This document shows, in pieces, positions 48,701-56,253 of a stretch of DNA of 64,000 nucleotides. The number at the start of each line of letters is the position of its first letter. Positions within the stretch are counted from its first letter, which is position 1. The notes under the pieces are model-generated. The model did not search any database, was not told the origin of the DNA, and saw nothing but the letters and a program-made list of their open reading frames with translations. The position numbers and the translations under genes were made by a program. The stretch comes from Heterobilharzia americana (Eukaryota; Platyhelminthes; Trematoda; Strigeidida; Schistosomatidae): NCBI GenBank assembly GCA_944470555.2, contig OX104127.1:96062708-96126707 (forward strand), written 5' to 3'.

Positions 48701-51530
48701 GTAGGATCAACCCCACCCTGGTGGCTCAGTGGTCGATGAAATCTCTGGCTGGCTTTTGCCAATTTGCGCCACCTATGGCACCGCCGTAATATCCGTTTGT
48801 CTAGTAAAGGTCGCGTGTACCGCACAGCAGTCCGCTCTGTTCTCCTGTATGGCTGTAAAATATGGCCATTGAAAGTGGAAGATATAAGAAGGCTCCAAGT
48901 GTTTGACCACCGTCGCCTTCGTAGTATAGGACGTATTCCGTGGTGTCACCACGTGAGTAATGCAGAAGTCAGGTGTAGGTGTAGAGTTTTAGGGAGAAGA
49001 GGTAAGTCAGTTGACGAGGTTACGAAACTTCATCGATCGAGATGGTTGGGACACGTACTACGTATGCTCAGTCACCGACTGCCTTGTCACACAAGGTTGG
49101 CTGAGGTGGGTCCAGGCTGGAAAAAGGCCCGAGGTGGCCAGACTAAAACATGGCACCAATGCATGAAGTCTCTAACTGTTGGTTTGAGCTATGTAGGGCG
49201 ATGCAGACTAGGTGGTTGGGGTCCGTGGGACAAGAGGAACCAGTGGTAGAGACTCTAGGTGATATGGCTCAGAACCGATGTCAGTGGCGCAGATGTATAC
49301 ACACATTATCCTCATCTTAACTACACTATACCGAATCTCACCATTTTGTCGCTCCTCTTTCCTTTCGTCTCGTACTTTATCTTTCTTCTGACTGAATTTT
49401 CTTATCTTCATCTTGCAGCTCACTGCCTTCTTACTTGATATACTGATATTAGCTGTGGCAACTCGGACAGTTACGCAGTAATGCCTGGTCCTATGTTGAT
49501 ATTGATGATTTATGATGACTGCAGCAACTGAGCTCAGAAAAATACCACCACGAATTTCAGTCTTAAGTAGAGACATTCTTGATGAGGTTTTCAACTCAAC
49601 AGTGGACACAAATTGACCATATTGTTACCGTCTGTTGCTGGAGAGTGGCGGCGGAAGGCTCTCACTCCTTCTGAACTACGTGTCTGGAAAGTGATCAAGT
49701 GGTAGTTCGAGCAAGTCTGCCTGCACTTAAATGGATGAGGAAAAACTGCAGTTGAAAGGAAATCCCAAGGGTAAGCCAGTGGTGATAACACTCAGACTGC
49801 CCTCAACGAAGAACCGGATAGACAATTATCGGAAAAGGACAATATATCTCATCCCGAAGAACCCCTGGTACGACCTACAGTCTGCATTGAAAACAGCTTT
49901 GAAGACCATAACTAGTCCTTAGAAAAAGGTCAGAGAGGATCAGTGGACTTCACCAGCTTTGTCTGAAATTGGCAACAGTCCGTGAAATCCCTAACTTGGT
50001 CTGAGCCGTGTGGCGAGATGCAGACTACTTGGCAGGTGTCTCCGATACGATAGGAATCAGTGGTTGAGAACTTTTGATGACACGACTGAAAACCCGTCAC
50101 AATGACGCAGACGTATTCACTCTGACGTCTTCTAAAGCATCAATATTCAAACTAAACTTTATCTTTAAATTGTTAATCCTCTCACACAACTCTGCCTACT
50201 TTGACATCACTTTTTTCTATCCACCTGTTCTTTGTTTACTGTGAAGTGCAGCAACCTGAACCGATGAATTTGTGTCCAAGGTTCTACGTTGGCTTTATCT
50301 GTCAGTATTCCTGAAGGTTTCGAGCACAGAGGGGAGGAAGACAGATGTAGAGTGAAAAAGTTCACATAATGACTGACCGGTGATGAGCAGTGAAGGCTTT
50401 AGAGGTGGGAAAGACAGTGTTGCAAGGTAAAAGCAGTCTGGTCGGGAAAACGGGCAAAAAACTCAGTGGTGAGTAAAACCACAGCGGAGAAGGATGGGTG
50501 TGCGATTTAATCGCATGAGACGACTGGAAAGACAAGTGGGACACTTCGACGAACAGTTCAACTAGCCTCTAGCTAGCTGTTTTTATGCAGTACTTTAAGA
50601 TGCCTTACGTAAGTAGGAAACTGTATCCAAATACTTCTTCGTTAAATCACTTAGCAACCCTACGGAGTGACCGTCGCATGCGAAATACTTTGGCTCCAAC
50701 CATGTTTTTGTGCTGCTGTTTTCAAATCCAGTGGTTTAATAGGAAATGAACCCTTGATAACGCATTCAAATTACTTGTTCCGATGTGTAAACTTATGCAA
50801 GATTCAACAGATACTAGTATCACATTATCTATATTACTGAAGCAGTGAAAAGTAAGAAAACTGACGATATACCGGAGGAGACATACCATATTTGAAACTG
50901 CCGTTAGTCCTTTAGGCACAAAAAGTTTGATACTAAAAACGGATTTGAAATCTGGTTCGTCCAAACAAGGAAAGGCTTGTCTTGCACCGGTAGCCTAGAC
51001 TCATTAAAATCTGGAAATATTTTACTTCAAAATCTGTCGAAAATAAATAATGGTCCTCTTCCCCAAGTTTATACGAACTTCGGTAAAAGCCTTCCATTTT
51101 ATCGCTTATCTTCCCAGTATAATCTACTTCAAGCATTCCTAAACCTGGCTAAAACAAGTAAAAACAGGATGTTATGCAAAATGTATGCATACTAATGAAG
51201 GTTGTCCAAGGATAAAAGTAACTTGCTCATATTCAGGTTTTTCGACAACTTCAACGTCAACTGCAGACACAAAAAAGAGTAGAATAATATTAATGACTTA
51301 CTTCCATTGAACTTAGCACTTTTGATTGATAAGTGCTTGATATTTAACACTATATCCAAAATACTCTCGGTAACCTGAGTATTACGTTAACTGAAAAATT
51401 CCTTACTGACAGTCATGGACAAAGACAGCTTCCCAATAAATGTGAAACTCGAAAAACATGGTTTCATCTCTATTTCATATTTCAAAGGGATGACAGATCG
51501 TGGAAGGCGGCTAATTGCAGAGGATGTCAT
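18616..51530 (-). CDS. NPEPPS: Puromycin-sensitive-type M1 aminopeptidase, 16 exons, complete
   Basis: Zinc aminopeptidase of family M1 (gluzincin) that removes N-terminal residues from peptides in the cytosol, downstream of the proteasome in characterised homologues. Reconstructed exons (5' to 3', minus strand): 51530-51411, 51374-51302, 51260-51193, 51148-51026, 50994-50887, 47775-47659, 38567-38350, 34774-34567, 33607-33536, 32050-31705, 27856-27552, 23536-23329, 22531-22302, 20256-19957, 19610-19563, 18759-18616. They sum to 2688 nt, i.e. 895 residues plus TAA, close to the family length, and all phases agree. Seen: exopeptidase motif GAMENWG (about 265-271), HELAH (301-305) with the third zinc ligand E324 eighteen residues later, catalytic Tyr387 in ISYCKGAS, and an ERAP1-like C-terminal helical domain from about 530. 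There is no signal peptide or membrane segment. The start ATG has an in-frame TAA 33 nt upstream. The closest human relative is NPEPPS rather than membrane APN. Splice sites are inferred from GT-AG signals and family alignment. Confidence 0.95.
19563..19610 (-). CDS. NPEPPS: Aminopeptidase exon 15 (48 bp)
   Basis: Sixteen codons, DVLSGFSTQAHLLEIK, flanked by CTATAG and GTAAGT, phase 0 at both ends. Position and sequence fit the short linker before the final helix of the family. Found only by filling the gap between exons 14 and 16. Confidence 0.87.
19957..20256 (-). CDS. NPEPPS: Aminopeptidase exon 14
   Basis: 300 nt, 100 codons; contains ESHEERHHILWALGAARV (compare EKxRxxxALG), VRDQDRIHGLIACSSW and TTWNYIKSEWTRI (compare WxFIKxNW). 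Phase 0 at both ends. Confidence 0.95.
20690..20830 (-). repeat. Decayed tRNA-like SINE remnant (intron 13)
   Basis: The minus strand reads GGGCCACGGTAGTTGTAGGGG (box A-like) and GGGTTGTTTGATCCCAG (box B-like). Weak; the rest of intron 13 shows nothing clear except a short tail repeat near 21710-21840. Confidence 0.35.
21710..21840 (+). repeat. 3'-tail remnant of the E/F-type non-LTR family
   Basis: Shares the order TTT..CTCC, TTGTTG, CTGTGAAGTGTG.CAA.TTGAA.TGATGCA.TT with the tails at 49.9-50.3 and 31.3-31.5 kb. Confidence 0.45.
22302..22531 (-). CDS. NPEPPS: Aminopeptidase exon 13
   Basis: 230 nt; contains IQEAKRRFEDHRSGGKEIPN and DMRSAIYTIVVRHG, the canonical EAxxRFxxH...DLRxxVY region of the ERAP1_C domain. 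Acceptor TTTTCAG, donor GTAAGT. Confidence 0.95.
22930..23135 (-). repeat. 3'-tail remnant of the same non-LTR family (intron 12)
   Basis: The minus strand contains TTTGATATCACTTTTTCCCCCAACTACTTGTCC and a CTGTAAAGTTTGAAAA block, the tail signature of the family; no coding part. Confidence 0.5.
23329..23536 (-). CDS. NPEPPS: Aminopeptidase exon 12
   Basis: 208 nt; AKAGYISVYDWLVLLPKLLN... continues the NDxFSLAxAG motif begun in exon 11. It is the first part of the helical C-terminal (ERAP1_C) domain. Ends in phase 1 at GTAAGC. Confidence 0.94.
24532..24933 (+). pseudogene. PLE reverse-transcriptase N-terminal domain
   Basis: 133 open codons covering the RT1-RT2 region with TIVITREDKENVTMIMNK, IGPYKETELRK and YGLSKTHEP. 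Followed, after a stop, by 24984-25346 with the palm motifs. Confidence 0.8.
24984..25346 (+). pseudogene. PLE reverse-transcriptase palm domain
   Basis: Contains MASPISPVVANLM and FVYMDNTFVILK. The second catalytic Asp of the Y-x-D-D box is Asn, so it should be catalytically dead even without the frame breaks. Confidence 0.8.
26405..26500 (-). repeat. tRNA-like SINE fragment
   Basis: Minus strand: TGGTTTGGTAGACTAGTAGTGG (box A-like) and GGTTCGAATCCTG (box B). Lies between the PLE coding part and its tail. Confidence 0.4.
26925..27472 (+). mobile_element. 3' end of an E/F-type non-LTR element (intron 11)
   Basis: Decayed C-terminal domain (GKSAGEVVSHHQPRLGHALR-like; WKRISNGQTKT) followed by the family tail, ending GCAGTAATGCCGGGTGTCATGC and a GACTGACTGACT end. 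Stops 80 bp from exon 11. Confidence 0.65.
27552..27856 (-). CDS. NPEPPS: Aminopeptidase exon 11
   Basis: 305 nt; encodes TKLWPVPIVLTCSTKDR and ATGFYHIRYDAKQMNTLVDD, the beta-sandwich domain III (family GFYRxxY), ending FINDGFSL. Acceptor TTTTCAG, donor GTAAGT. Confidence 0.95.
28437..29095. repeat. Composite inverted SINE-like unit, copy 2 (intron 10)
   Basis: Left arm (28437-28650) is minus-oriented with tRNA-like boxes and a dead hammerhead (CTAAGGA core). Middle: GGTTGACCCCACGGGTCAC at 28718-28736. Right arm (28810-29095) is plus-oriented with box A-like GTGACTCAATGACAACGTG, box B-like CTTAATCCC, and a hammerhead core CTGAAGA...GAAAC at 28960-28995 whose stem I is broken. Same plan as 8036-8541. 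Confidence 0.75.
31290..31545 (-). repeat. 3'-tail remnant of the E/F-type non-LTR family (intron 10)
   Basis: Minus strand: TTTGATATCACTTTTTCTAC, CTTGTTTTTTG, CTGTGAAGTGTGGCAAGTTGA, GATGCACTTCTGTGTGAGGTTC, in the family order. No coding part. Confidence 0.55.
31705..32050 (-). CDS. NPEPPS: Aminopeptidase exon 10 (catalytic Tyr)
   Basis: 346 nt; encodes EINEIFDTISYCKGASLINML with transition-state-stabilising Tyr387, then TEDLWFAL and MRPWTRNAGFPVVSV. Ends in phase 1 at GTATGT. Confidence 0.96.
33536..33607 (-). CDS. NPEPPS: Aminopeptidase exon 9 (small)
   Basis: 72 nt, 24 codons, too short to stand out as an open frame. Encodes a THFSYHRLASALRLDSL... stretch ending SSHPIE, matching the conserved LDxLxxSHPIEV stretch. 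Acceptor TTTAG, donor GTAAGT, phase 0 at both ends. Confidence 0.92.
33985..34480 (-). mobile_element. E/F-type non-LTR 3' end (intron 8)
   Basis: Minus strand: decayed C-terminal domain (34480-34190, matching the FDHRRLRSI...GHVLRM region in order) followed by the family tail at 34190-33985. Ends about 85 bp from exon 8. Confidence 0.6.
34567..34774 (-). CDS. NPEPPS: Aminopeptidase exon 8 (zinc site)
   Basis: 208 nt; holds HELAHMWFGNLVTMKWW followed by WLKEGFASWIEYF, so all three zinc ligands (His301, His305, Glu324) and the general base Glu302 are present. It ends with ...DIW before GTAGGT. Confidence 0.97.
35590..36230. repeat. Direct repeat pair of about 50 bp, 590 bp apart (intron 7)
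   Basis: CTAAACACGCTGGGATT and flanking bases at 35590-35640 recur at 36180-36230 (about 85% identical by eye). A CTGAAGAAG...CGGAACGTT motif precedes the second copy (36130-36162). Could be the two terminal repeats of a lost element. Confidence 0.55.
36231..38349. other. Intron 7 remainder, nothing recognised
   Basis: AT-rich; no element or gene signal supported. Confidence 0.4.
38350..38567 (-). CDS. NPEPPS: Aminopeptidase exon 7 (GAMENWG)
   Basis: 218 nt; ends with NMSGGAMENWGLVTFR. GAMENWG binds the free amino terminus of the substrate. Starts in phase 0 after CTACAG and ends two bases into an Arg codon at GTAAGT. Confidence 0.96.
39195..39262 (-). repeat. tRNA-like SINE head
   Basis: Minus strand: TGGCCCATTGGTGTTGGC (box A-like) and GGTTCAAACCC (box B), with an (ATT)n run at 39264-39280 adjacent. 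Confidence 0.45.
39580..42085 (+). mobile_element. Long, strongly decayed E/F-type non-LTR copy (intron 6)
   Basis: Forward strand, in order: EN (RCLFVIPAYAPTDCSSDESY near 39773-39830, RTDNSDHLLKLCSDNQLFLAS), linker, RT start (AVSYLKRGRATWPD), CIDQVFTLRQALEHRYTYQRP (40740-40805), EYAEDIVLLGEDVDKMH (41085-41135), C-terminal domain, and the family tail ending GCTACACAGTAATCC. It shows what the truncated twins at 9.6 and 47.9 kb have lost. Confidence 0.75.
42086..44330. other. Intron 6 stretch with a PLE-terminus-like motif
   Basis: Mostly unrecognised. CTGAAGAAGCCAAGAC...GTGCGAAACATTGG at 44146-44184 resembles motifs at 26609-26646 and 36130-36165. Confidence 0.35.
44333..44342 (+). repeat. 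Left 10-bp target duplication of the intronic RTE copy
   Basis: CTTAAATCCT, repeated at 47071-47080. Confidence 0.7.
44343..47070 (+). mobile_element. 5'-truncated RTE-like element with 10-bp TSD (intron 6)
   Basis: Same family as 12978-16276. Begins in the endonuclease (YGPTNNADQEKEEF), then GDMNAELGANNTGREL, linker, RT (NAVKSLKSGKAAGPDGISPE; LNFIDFEKAFDSVDREV; FTYLGSIVSTTGGTDDDVKTR) and the C-terminal domain; ends ...GGGAAAAAATAATAG. Flanked by CTTAAATCCT at 44333-44342 and 47071-47080. Frameshifted, antisense to the host gene. Confidence 0.85.
47071..47080 (+). repeat. Right 10-bp target duplication of the intronic RTE copy
   Basis: CTTAAATCCT, repeated at 44333-44342. Confidence 0.7.
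47659..47775 (-). CDS. NPEPPS: Aminopeptidase exon 6
   Basis: 117 nt, 39 codons; contains FHFQDTPKMSTYLVAFAVGD, the conserved TPxMSTYLxAFxVG block. Acceptor TTTAG, donor GTAAGA, phase 0 at both ends. Confidence 0.95.
47930..49510 (+). mobile_element. Non-LTR retrotransposon copy (intron 5), near-twin of 9.6-11.0 kb
   Basis: Starts in RT (IPLFKKGEKSSCDNH-like at 47968; FRPGRGCIDQIFTLRQVLEHRHAYRR with one stop), then FLDLQAAFDSVDREV, GIRQGCLLSPFLFNFIID, HADDMVLLSEDADKMHSLL, FTYLGSRINP, and the C-terminal domain 48764-49249 (161 open codons). Compared with its twin it has a 20-bp deletion near 48458 that breaks the RT frame. Confidence 0.85.
49940..50300 (+). mobile_element. E/F-type non-LTR 3' end (intron 5)
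   Basis: Decayed end of the C-terminal domain (LSRVARCRLLGRCLRYDRNQWLRTF-like) followed by the long family tail with TTTGACATCACTTTTTTCTATCC and CTGTGAAGTGCAGCAACCTGAACCGATG. Confidence 0.6.
50887..50994 (-). CDS. NPEPPS: Aminopeptidase exon 5
   Basis: 108 nt; ATGARQAFPCLDEPDFKS, the universally conserved ARxAFPCxDEP motif of M1 enzymes, then KLFVPKGLTAVSNM. Phase 0 at both ends, donor GTATGT. Confidence 0.95.
50995..51025 (-). other. Micro-intron 4 (31 bp)
   Basis: GTAAAATATTTCC...GTCTAG, phase 0. Removal restores STDFE-ATGARQAFPC across the most conserved N-domain motif. If it is retained, the frame shifts. Confidence 0.87.
51026..51148 (-). CDS. NPEPPS: Aminopeptidase exon 4
   Basis: 123 nt, 41 codons; contains DYTGKISDKMEGFYRSSY, the M1 N-domain signature (compare GxLxDKxxGFYRS). 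Phase 0 at both ends, donor GTAAAA. Confidence 0.93.
51149..51192 (-). other. Micro-intron 3 (44 bp)
   Basis: GTATGC...TTTTAG, phase 0; joins ...LGQPSL to PGLGMLEVDY. Confidence 0.82.
51193..51260 (-). CDS. NPEPPS: Aminopeptidase exon 3
   Basis: 68 nt; starts after CTGCAG, completes the phase-1 codon, encodes DVEVVEKPEYEQVTFILG..., and ends in phase 0 at GTATGC. Confidence 0.85.
51261..51301 (-). other. Micro-intron 2 (41 bp)
   Basis: GTAAGT...CTGCAG with a T-rich tract before the acceptor; phase 1. Confidence 0.8.
51302..51374 (-). CDS. NPEPPS: Aminopeptidase exon 2
   Basis: 73 nt; encodes VTESILDIVLNIKHLSI..., which aligns without gaps to the N-domain beta strands of family members. Starts after CTCAG in phase 0 and ends in phase 1 at GTAAGT. 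Confidence 0.85.
51375..51410 (-). other. Micro-intron 1 (36 bp)
   Basis: GTCAGT...CTCAG. Removal gives FIGKLSLSMT-VTESILDIV, which aligns gaplessly with the family. A better-looking donor, GTAAGG, lies 4 nt downstream but would shift the frame into a stop. Confidence 0.75.
51411..51530 (-). CDS. NPEPPS: Aminopeptidase exon 1 (start codon)
   Basis: 40 codons from ATG at 51530. It carries the N-terminal RLPRSVIPLKYEIEMKP segment, typical of the first beta strands of M1 enzymes, and FIGKLSL. An in-frame TAA at 51561-51563 supports this start. The exon ends in phase 0 at an unusual GTCAGT donor. Confidence 0.88.
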
Positions 51531-52820
51531 AATGACAGATCTCTGTACCAAAATTTGATCTTATACGGAACTTCGACAGACCTGACAACATACGGTTATA
51601 CAAATCGTAAGCTGTCAACTACGGCACTACATAAATGCACTGACGCACTTGTAGGTCACTCGGCTTGTAGGCTATTGGTGGAGATACATGTGCCTTGTTA
51701 TTCGCGGTCATCTGGAAAAAGCGATAGAGGCTAAGTTATCCTCAGATGTAATAGTGTTCTGTGCGGAAAAATATTTTTTCTGCCTTTTGTAAGCATGTAT
51801 TTTGAAGTGAAAACTGCAATCATGAGTATTTTTCTGTAGTTTGAAGGCTCATTAACCTTTGATTTGCGAGCTCAGTTCTTCGTAAATAAGTGCACTTACA
51901 CTCCAACTAGGAGGTGAAAGTCCAACCAATACTTTGAAAGTGAATAAACGTTATGAAACACTATCCAATGACAAAGTGTGTTTCATAAATTATAAAAGTA
52001 CGTGAAATCCCAGTCTGGCAAAAATCGGGAAGTGAGAGGGGAAAGTTAGAAAACAAAGGTAAAAGTGGACATTGATGGGAATGCTGTTTATGAAAGATAC
52101 AAACAGAGAGGGAAAAGGGAAAAATTAGATTTTCGGACGACACTGAGGGGGGGGGAGGGGGAAGCCGTAGTGCAGCTGCCAAAACCGTTAGGGAAACCAT
52201 TAAAGAGAACAGAATATATGCGACTAATAATTATATTACCTTTTAGTTTATTTCACATGCACTTCTGTACTCAGTTGCATGAATAACTCAGCAAATATGT
52301 GCTCGTTTAAGTTCATTAGAAATACTTTTGTTAGTGCATTCCACGCCATCCGTCATTTCAACGTGTATCGTGGAGGTGACTGGCATGTGTTTATCACACA
52401 GAGCGTCGTTTTATTTTCACATTGGTTAATATCTGGAATTTAAAGACCCATCTTTTACTACAAGACTGAGATCTGTGCTGTTGTAGAAGTGTGAGCATGG
52501 TCACTGGTTTACGTTTTATGGACGATGCAAACGATTTTGTAAGGTCATTTCTGAGGAGCTCGATCGAAAAATAGAGAAGTCACTTGATGACAGTGGCTCC
52601 CACCACTAGCAAGTTAGCTAATTTAACGTCGATAAATGAACTGGTATGACTACAGAAAGTCCAAGCCTGACCCGTGCAGTTCATTGCAGTCACATTTCAG
52701 TTGGCAGCAGCAGTGATGGGGGCATTTATCAACATTAACTACTTACGCGTAGCATCTAAAGACTGCTGTACCTTCTGCCCTTGTAGACAAGACCGAAAGT
52801 AAAAGGGAACGAATAAGAAA
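51531..52820. other. Upstream region of the aminopeptidase; no second gene recognised
   Basis: Should hold the promoter and 5' UTR. No TATA box or other firm motif. TTTTGGTACAG at 51544-51554 (minus strand) could serve as a trans-splice acceptor 13 nt before the ATG. A G-rich run (G9 then AGGGGG) lies at 52146-52160. Confidence 0.4.
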
Positions 52821-52827
52821 GATCGTT

Positions 52828-53520
52828 ATGAGTATGATGCTGCGAACTAACACCACTCATGCAGACGGTGACGTTATTTTGAAAATTTTCCTCGAAGAAT
52901 TTTCTCAGTTGCCTCGTAGTATTCGTGGTGTATTACGAAGGTGTTGTCGGTGTGAGGCAAGAGTTATAGGATCAGGAATCTATTACCATATTGGAGTGAA
53001 GAGTAGTCTACTTGGTCATGTACAGCAGCGGCTGGGTTTCAGTACTTTTAATGAAGTTGAACTGCAGTTGAACTACGATAGACTACCACTTTCGAAGAGT
53101 TCTAGTCAGCCTTTATTTGGTACACTATGTCGTCCATATGTTAGTGTTTCCCCTAATAGGTATACACGGTGGACTACACAAGCCATTAGGCCTTGATGAA
53201 CTGTCCGCTGACCTGATAGCAGAGTTAAGACCATTAATACTGGGGGATATTAAAACTGACAAGGTTTTCAAACACGTATATGTGAGACTTGTTTCAGCTA
53301 TCTGTGACTCACTAGCCAGAGCGGATGTTCAATACATAATAGGGTATAGTGGGACACCAGGCTGCGACAAGTGCGTGGTTTCCGGGATTAAAAATTCCTA
53401 TCGTATGACCTTCCCAAATGGTTCGTTTACCCTGGGGACTGATTGCAACTTTCGTCGTCAACAGTAATGTAACCATCATCGTGGTAGGTCTAACGACGGT
53501 TTGCCTATCAACATGATAAA
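52828..53520 (+). pseudogene. Broken transposase-like gene (CACTA/tnp2-like)
   Basis: Frame 1 (52828-53196) reads RGVLRRCCRCEARVIGSGIYYHIG... then VELQLNYDRLPLSKSSSQPLFG. It continues after a frameshift near 53120-53150 as PLIGIHGGLHKPLGLDELSAD, then ICDSLARADVQYIIGYSGTPG with CDKC, FPNGSFTLGTDCNFRRQQ, stop, NHHRGRSNDGLPINMI. The order (N-x-D-G-L-P-x-x-K-S-S, G-x-x-x-G-x-x-K-P, CDxxAR, GYxGCxKC, RTDxSF, LPIDM) fits a transposase-derived family widespread in hydra, insect and flatworm genomes that I associate with CACTA-like elements. At least one frameshift and one stop. No terminal repeats found. Confidence 0.55.
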
Positions 53521-53754
53521 GCTTTTACCATCCTCACCCAGGCAGAAAAGGTGTAGCTAAAAATCATCCTGAGGTGTTATCGTGACAGATGAGGCTTTAA
53601 ACTGATTGTAAGAAAGAGTTGAGGATAGCGGAGAGATAACCCAGGAAGACAAACATATATGAGTAAAAGACAAAGAAAAATGAAGTGATGGGGTAATCTA
53701 CGTACATCAAAATGAGACGAGAGGAGTGCAAAGAACTTCAGAACTTAGGCGAAT

Positions 53755-55830
53755 GAGGTTAAATCAAGGCCGGTAGGAAGGATAGAAAAAAACGCACACG
53801 AGTTTTTGACCTTTGGTGGACGATTCTCTTAGGGTAACCGTGAAGGTCACTGTAGTGGCCATTCAGTAGTATTCCTCCGCTCGGGTGGCTTGGGTTATTT
53901 AGCATTTTGTAAACCATTATCGGATGACCTCGTAACCTTCGGCAATTGAGAGGGCATAGGCCCGGGTCTTTAAGTCTATCCTCGTAGGTTTTTGGTGCAG
54001 CCTTGCAACACCATTTGTGGCTCGCCTCTGAACTTTCCCCGGAAGGTTCGTACCACTTTTCGGGTGTGGTGAGGCGAAGACATAGGGGTCTTATGCAGGT
54101 CCTGCGGAGTTTCAAAAAGAACTCTGAAGTAAGGAAACTCAGCTGTCTGCCTTCAAAATTGTGCTTTAGCGGCATCTTCCGGGTAACTGGAACTGATGTC
54201 CACTTTCTCCGTCACCGTTAAACCCATTTCTTCCTCTGCTGTGGTATGAGAAAGATGCAAACCACAGAGAGAGTAGGATACTTTGTGTGGACCGGGAGTG
54301 CGGAAAAACAGCGACCAGTGGAGTTTGAATCTGGACGTTCTTAACCAACAGATGGGCACCAGTCAACAAATAATCCAGTTTAGATGGCTTATAGCCTGAC
54401 CCTTGGGAGGGATCGTCTCTAGCCTTTCGTACAGCCCACCCATTTGGATGCTGGTCAGCAGCTGATGATCGAACTTCCGGCTCAGAGTCGTGCTGACTTG
54501 CTTCAGGCTGAGAGTCGGGACGTCGAGGTTACCAGCTTTTAGGATCTGATCATACACCATAGTCTACGCTGTGGATATTACCTGAGTAATTTTTGGTTGT
54601 CTCACGTTGCCATTGGGGAACCTACAGACTCCAAGCAGATATTTAATGTGTCTGACCGTCAACTGGCACCAGGCCGAGTCTGGGAGCTCTGTGAATACAA
54701 TCTCAGTAGTTTGTTCACTTTTGGACCAACTGTTCACGTATATTACAACCCCCTTCCGTCCTTACGTCCCTTGTTACTTCTGAACAAAAGCACGTTATCA
54801 GTGTTAATTTTGGTGTCGCTAATGTGCGGCGATTGCCATGTTCCCGTCACGATCACAATTTTAGAACAAGATGGGAACGGAAGGATGACAGCTCTGATAT
54901 TACACTTCGGAGTCCCCTCACCTTGCTGGGAAGGCACTTGGAAAGGCCTCTCGTAACGTGAGATATTTCTGGGTCCGCAAGCAGCACAGGTTTGGATGTG
55001 GTGGGGTTTTTGCCGACCGGCCGGTTCCAGTGGAAGCGGCCCTGTTAGGTTCTATCTCAAGTCAACTGGTGCAGTCTTCTGGGTGGGGGTTGCCGGCCTG
55101 ACTCAATGTGTGTCGGTGCACAGTGGTGCCGATCTGAGTACGGAGGGTAACTGCTGTTTGCTGTTGTCGCAGTGTTCTTGGTCTGCTTTCACAGTAGCAA
55201 TTATTCCTGTTTATCGTGCTCTTAACTTCATACCACGTCTTCAGTACCGTAGTTAGAACTTCCGGAGATATGAAGTTGGCGGCGAACAGTCAAGGTGAGG
55301 CCATGGTTTCAGGTGCGGAGAGCGTGATGGCCTGCAGATTTCTAACGCTGCTACCCCACTTATCTCCTACCGCTGGACGTAATGGGTATACTTACCTCCT
55401 GGGATATCGGTTGTCAGTTCAGGTATTCCATGGATGACCATGATTACGGGTCTTTGTGGACCAGCTGCTTCTCGAGATGTCTTTCTACCATCCATGACCA
55501 GCCGGGTCTTGCCTGAATGCTGGATGGTCTATCAATAACCAGCGTGTGAGATGGCAAGAGGGACCTTCCGGCATCTCTAGGTGAGCCTAGACTCACTTTC
55601 ATTGGCGGAGGCTTCTCTGGGTGTTGAATGGGTGCCTTTGTACAGTTGACACGGTTTTGTCCCGAGTGCACCTAGGCCCAGGGTGACACGAAGGGAGTTC
55701 CACTGCTGCCTTTTAAAAGTGTTCTTATGCTCCAGAAGACTGTCATTGCACACAGGAATGTTAAGCAGGGCCGGACCGGTCAACGATTCCTACACTATCC
55801 GATGCTACAGGCGCAATTTCACGAGTAATC
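53755..55830 (-). mobile_element. CR1-like element, internally deleted
   Basis: Minus strand. 55700-55000 reads gag-like ORF1 remnants (IMVIHGIPELTTD, LKPW, GIKLRARYTGIIA). 54900-54370 reads endonuclease (FTELPDSAWCQLT, LLGVCRFPNGN, AGNLDVPTLSL). 54175-53760 reads the RT C-terminal part (KAAPKTYEDRLKDPGLCPLNC, RRLRGHPIMVYKML). The RT palm between 54180 and 54370 is missing. Dead. Confidence 0.65.
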
Positions 55831-56253
55831 CGGGCTTCCTTCTTCAGAGATATTCCTACGAAAACCATGCTGTGATCAAAACAATGGAGTGTTTCTCTCG
55901 AGGCGAACTGTGGTGGCTTTCCTGATCACTCGTCCTAGGATTTTCATCGCAGTACTTATCGGTCTGCCATTTGATGGGAGCTGCCAAGAACGCGCCCTGT
56001 GTTGCTATGGCATCCTTCCAGTCATAGGGGAGTGTCCCTTCACTGAGAAACAGACTGGATATGGGTCAACGGGTCGGCTACACAGGGTGCTAGCTCTCTA
56101 AGCAGCCTTGAGTGCAGCTCATCCGGTTCCTCTGATTCTTCTGAGTCGAGATTACTTAATATCCGAAATACATCCACTGCAATCGATATCCAAGGAGTTT
56201 ATTCTGTTGGATATCAATGCCTCTACTGTTGGATAACTGGCCACAGAGGATTC

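Noticed and set aside
50362..50544. 60-codon minus frame in intron 5
   Set aside because: Low-complexity Ser/Pro/Phe composition, no homology pattern, and no splice sites that fit the gene model.
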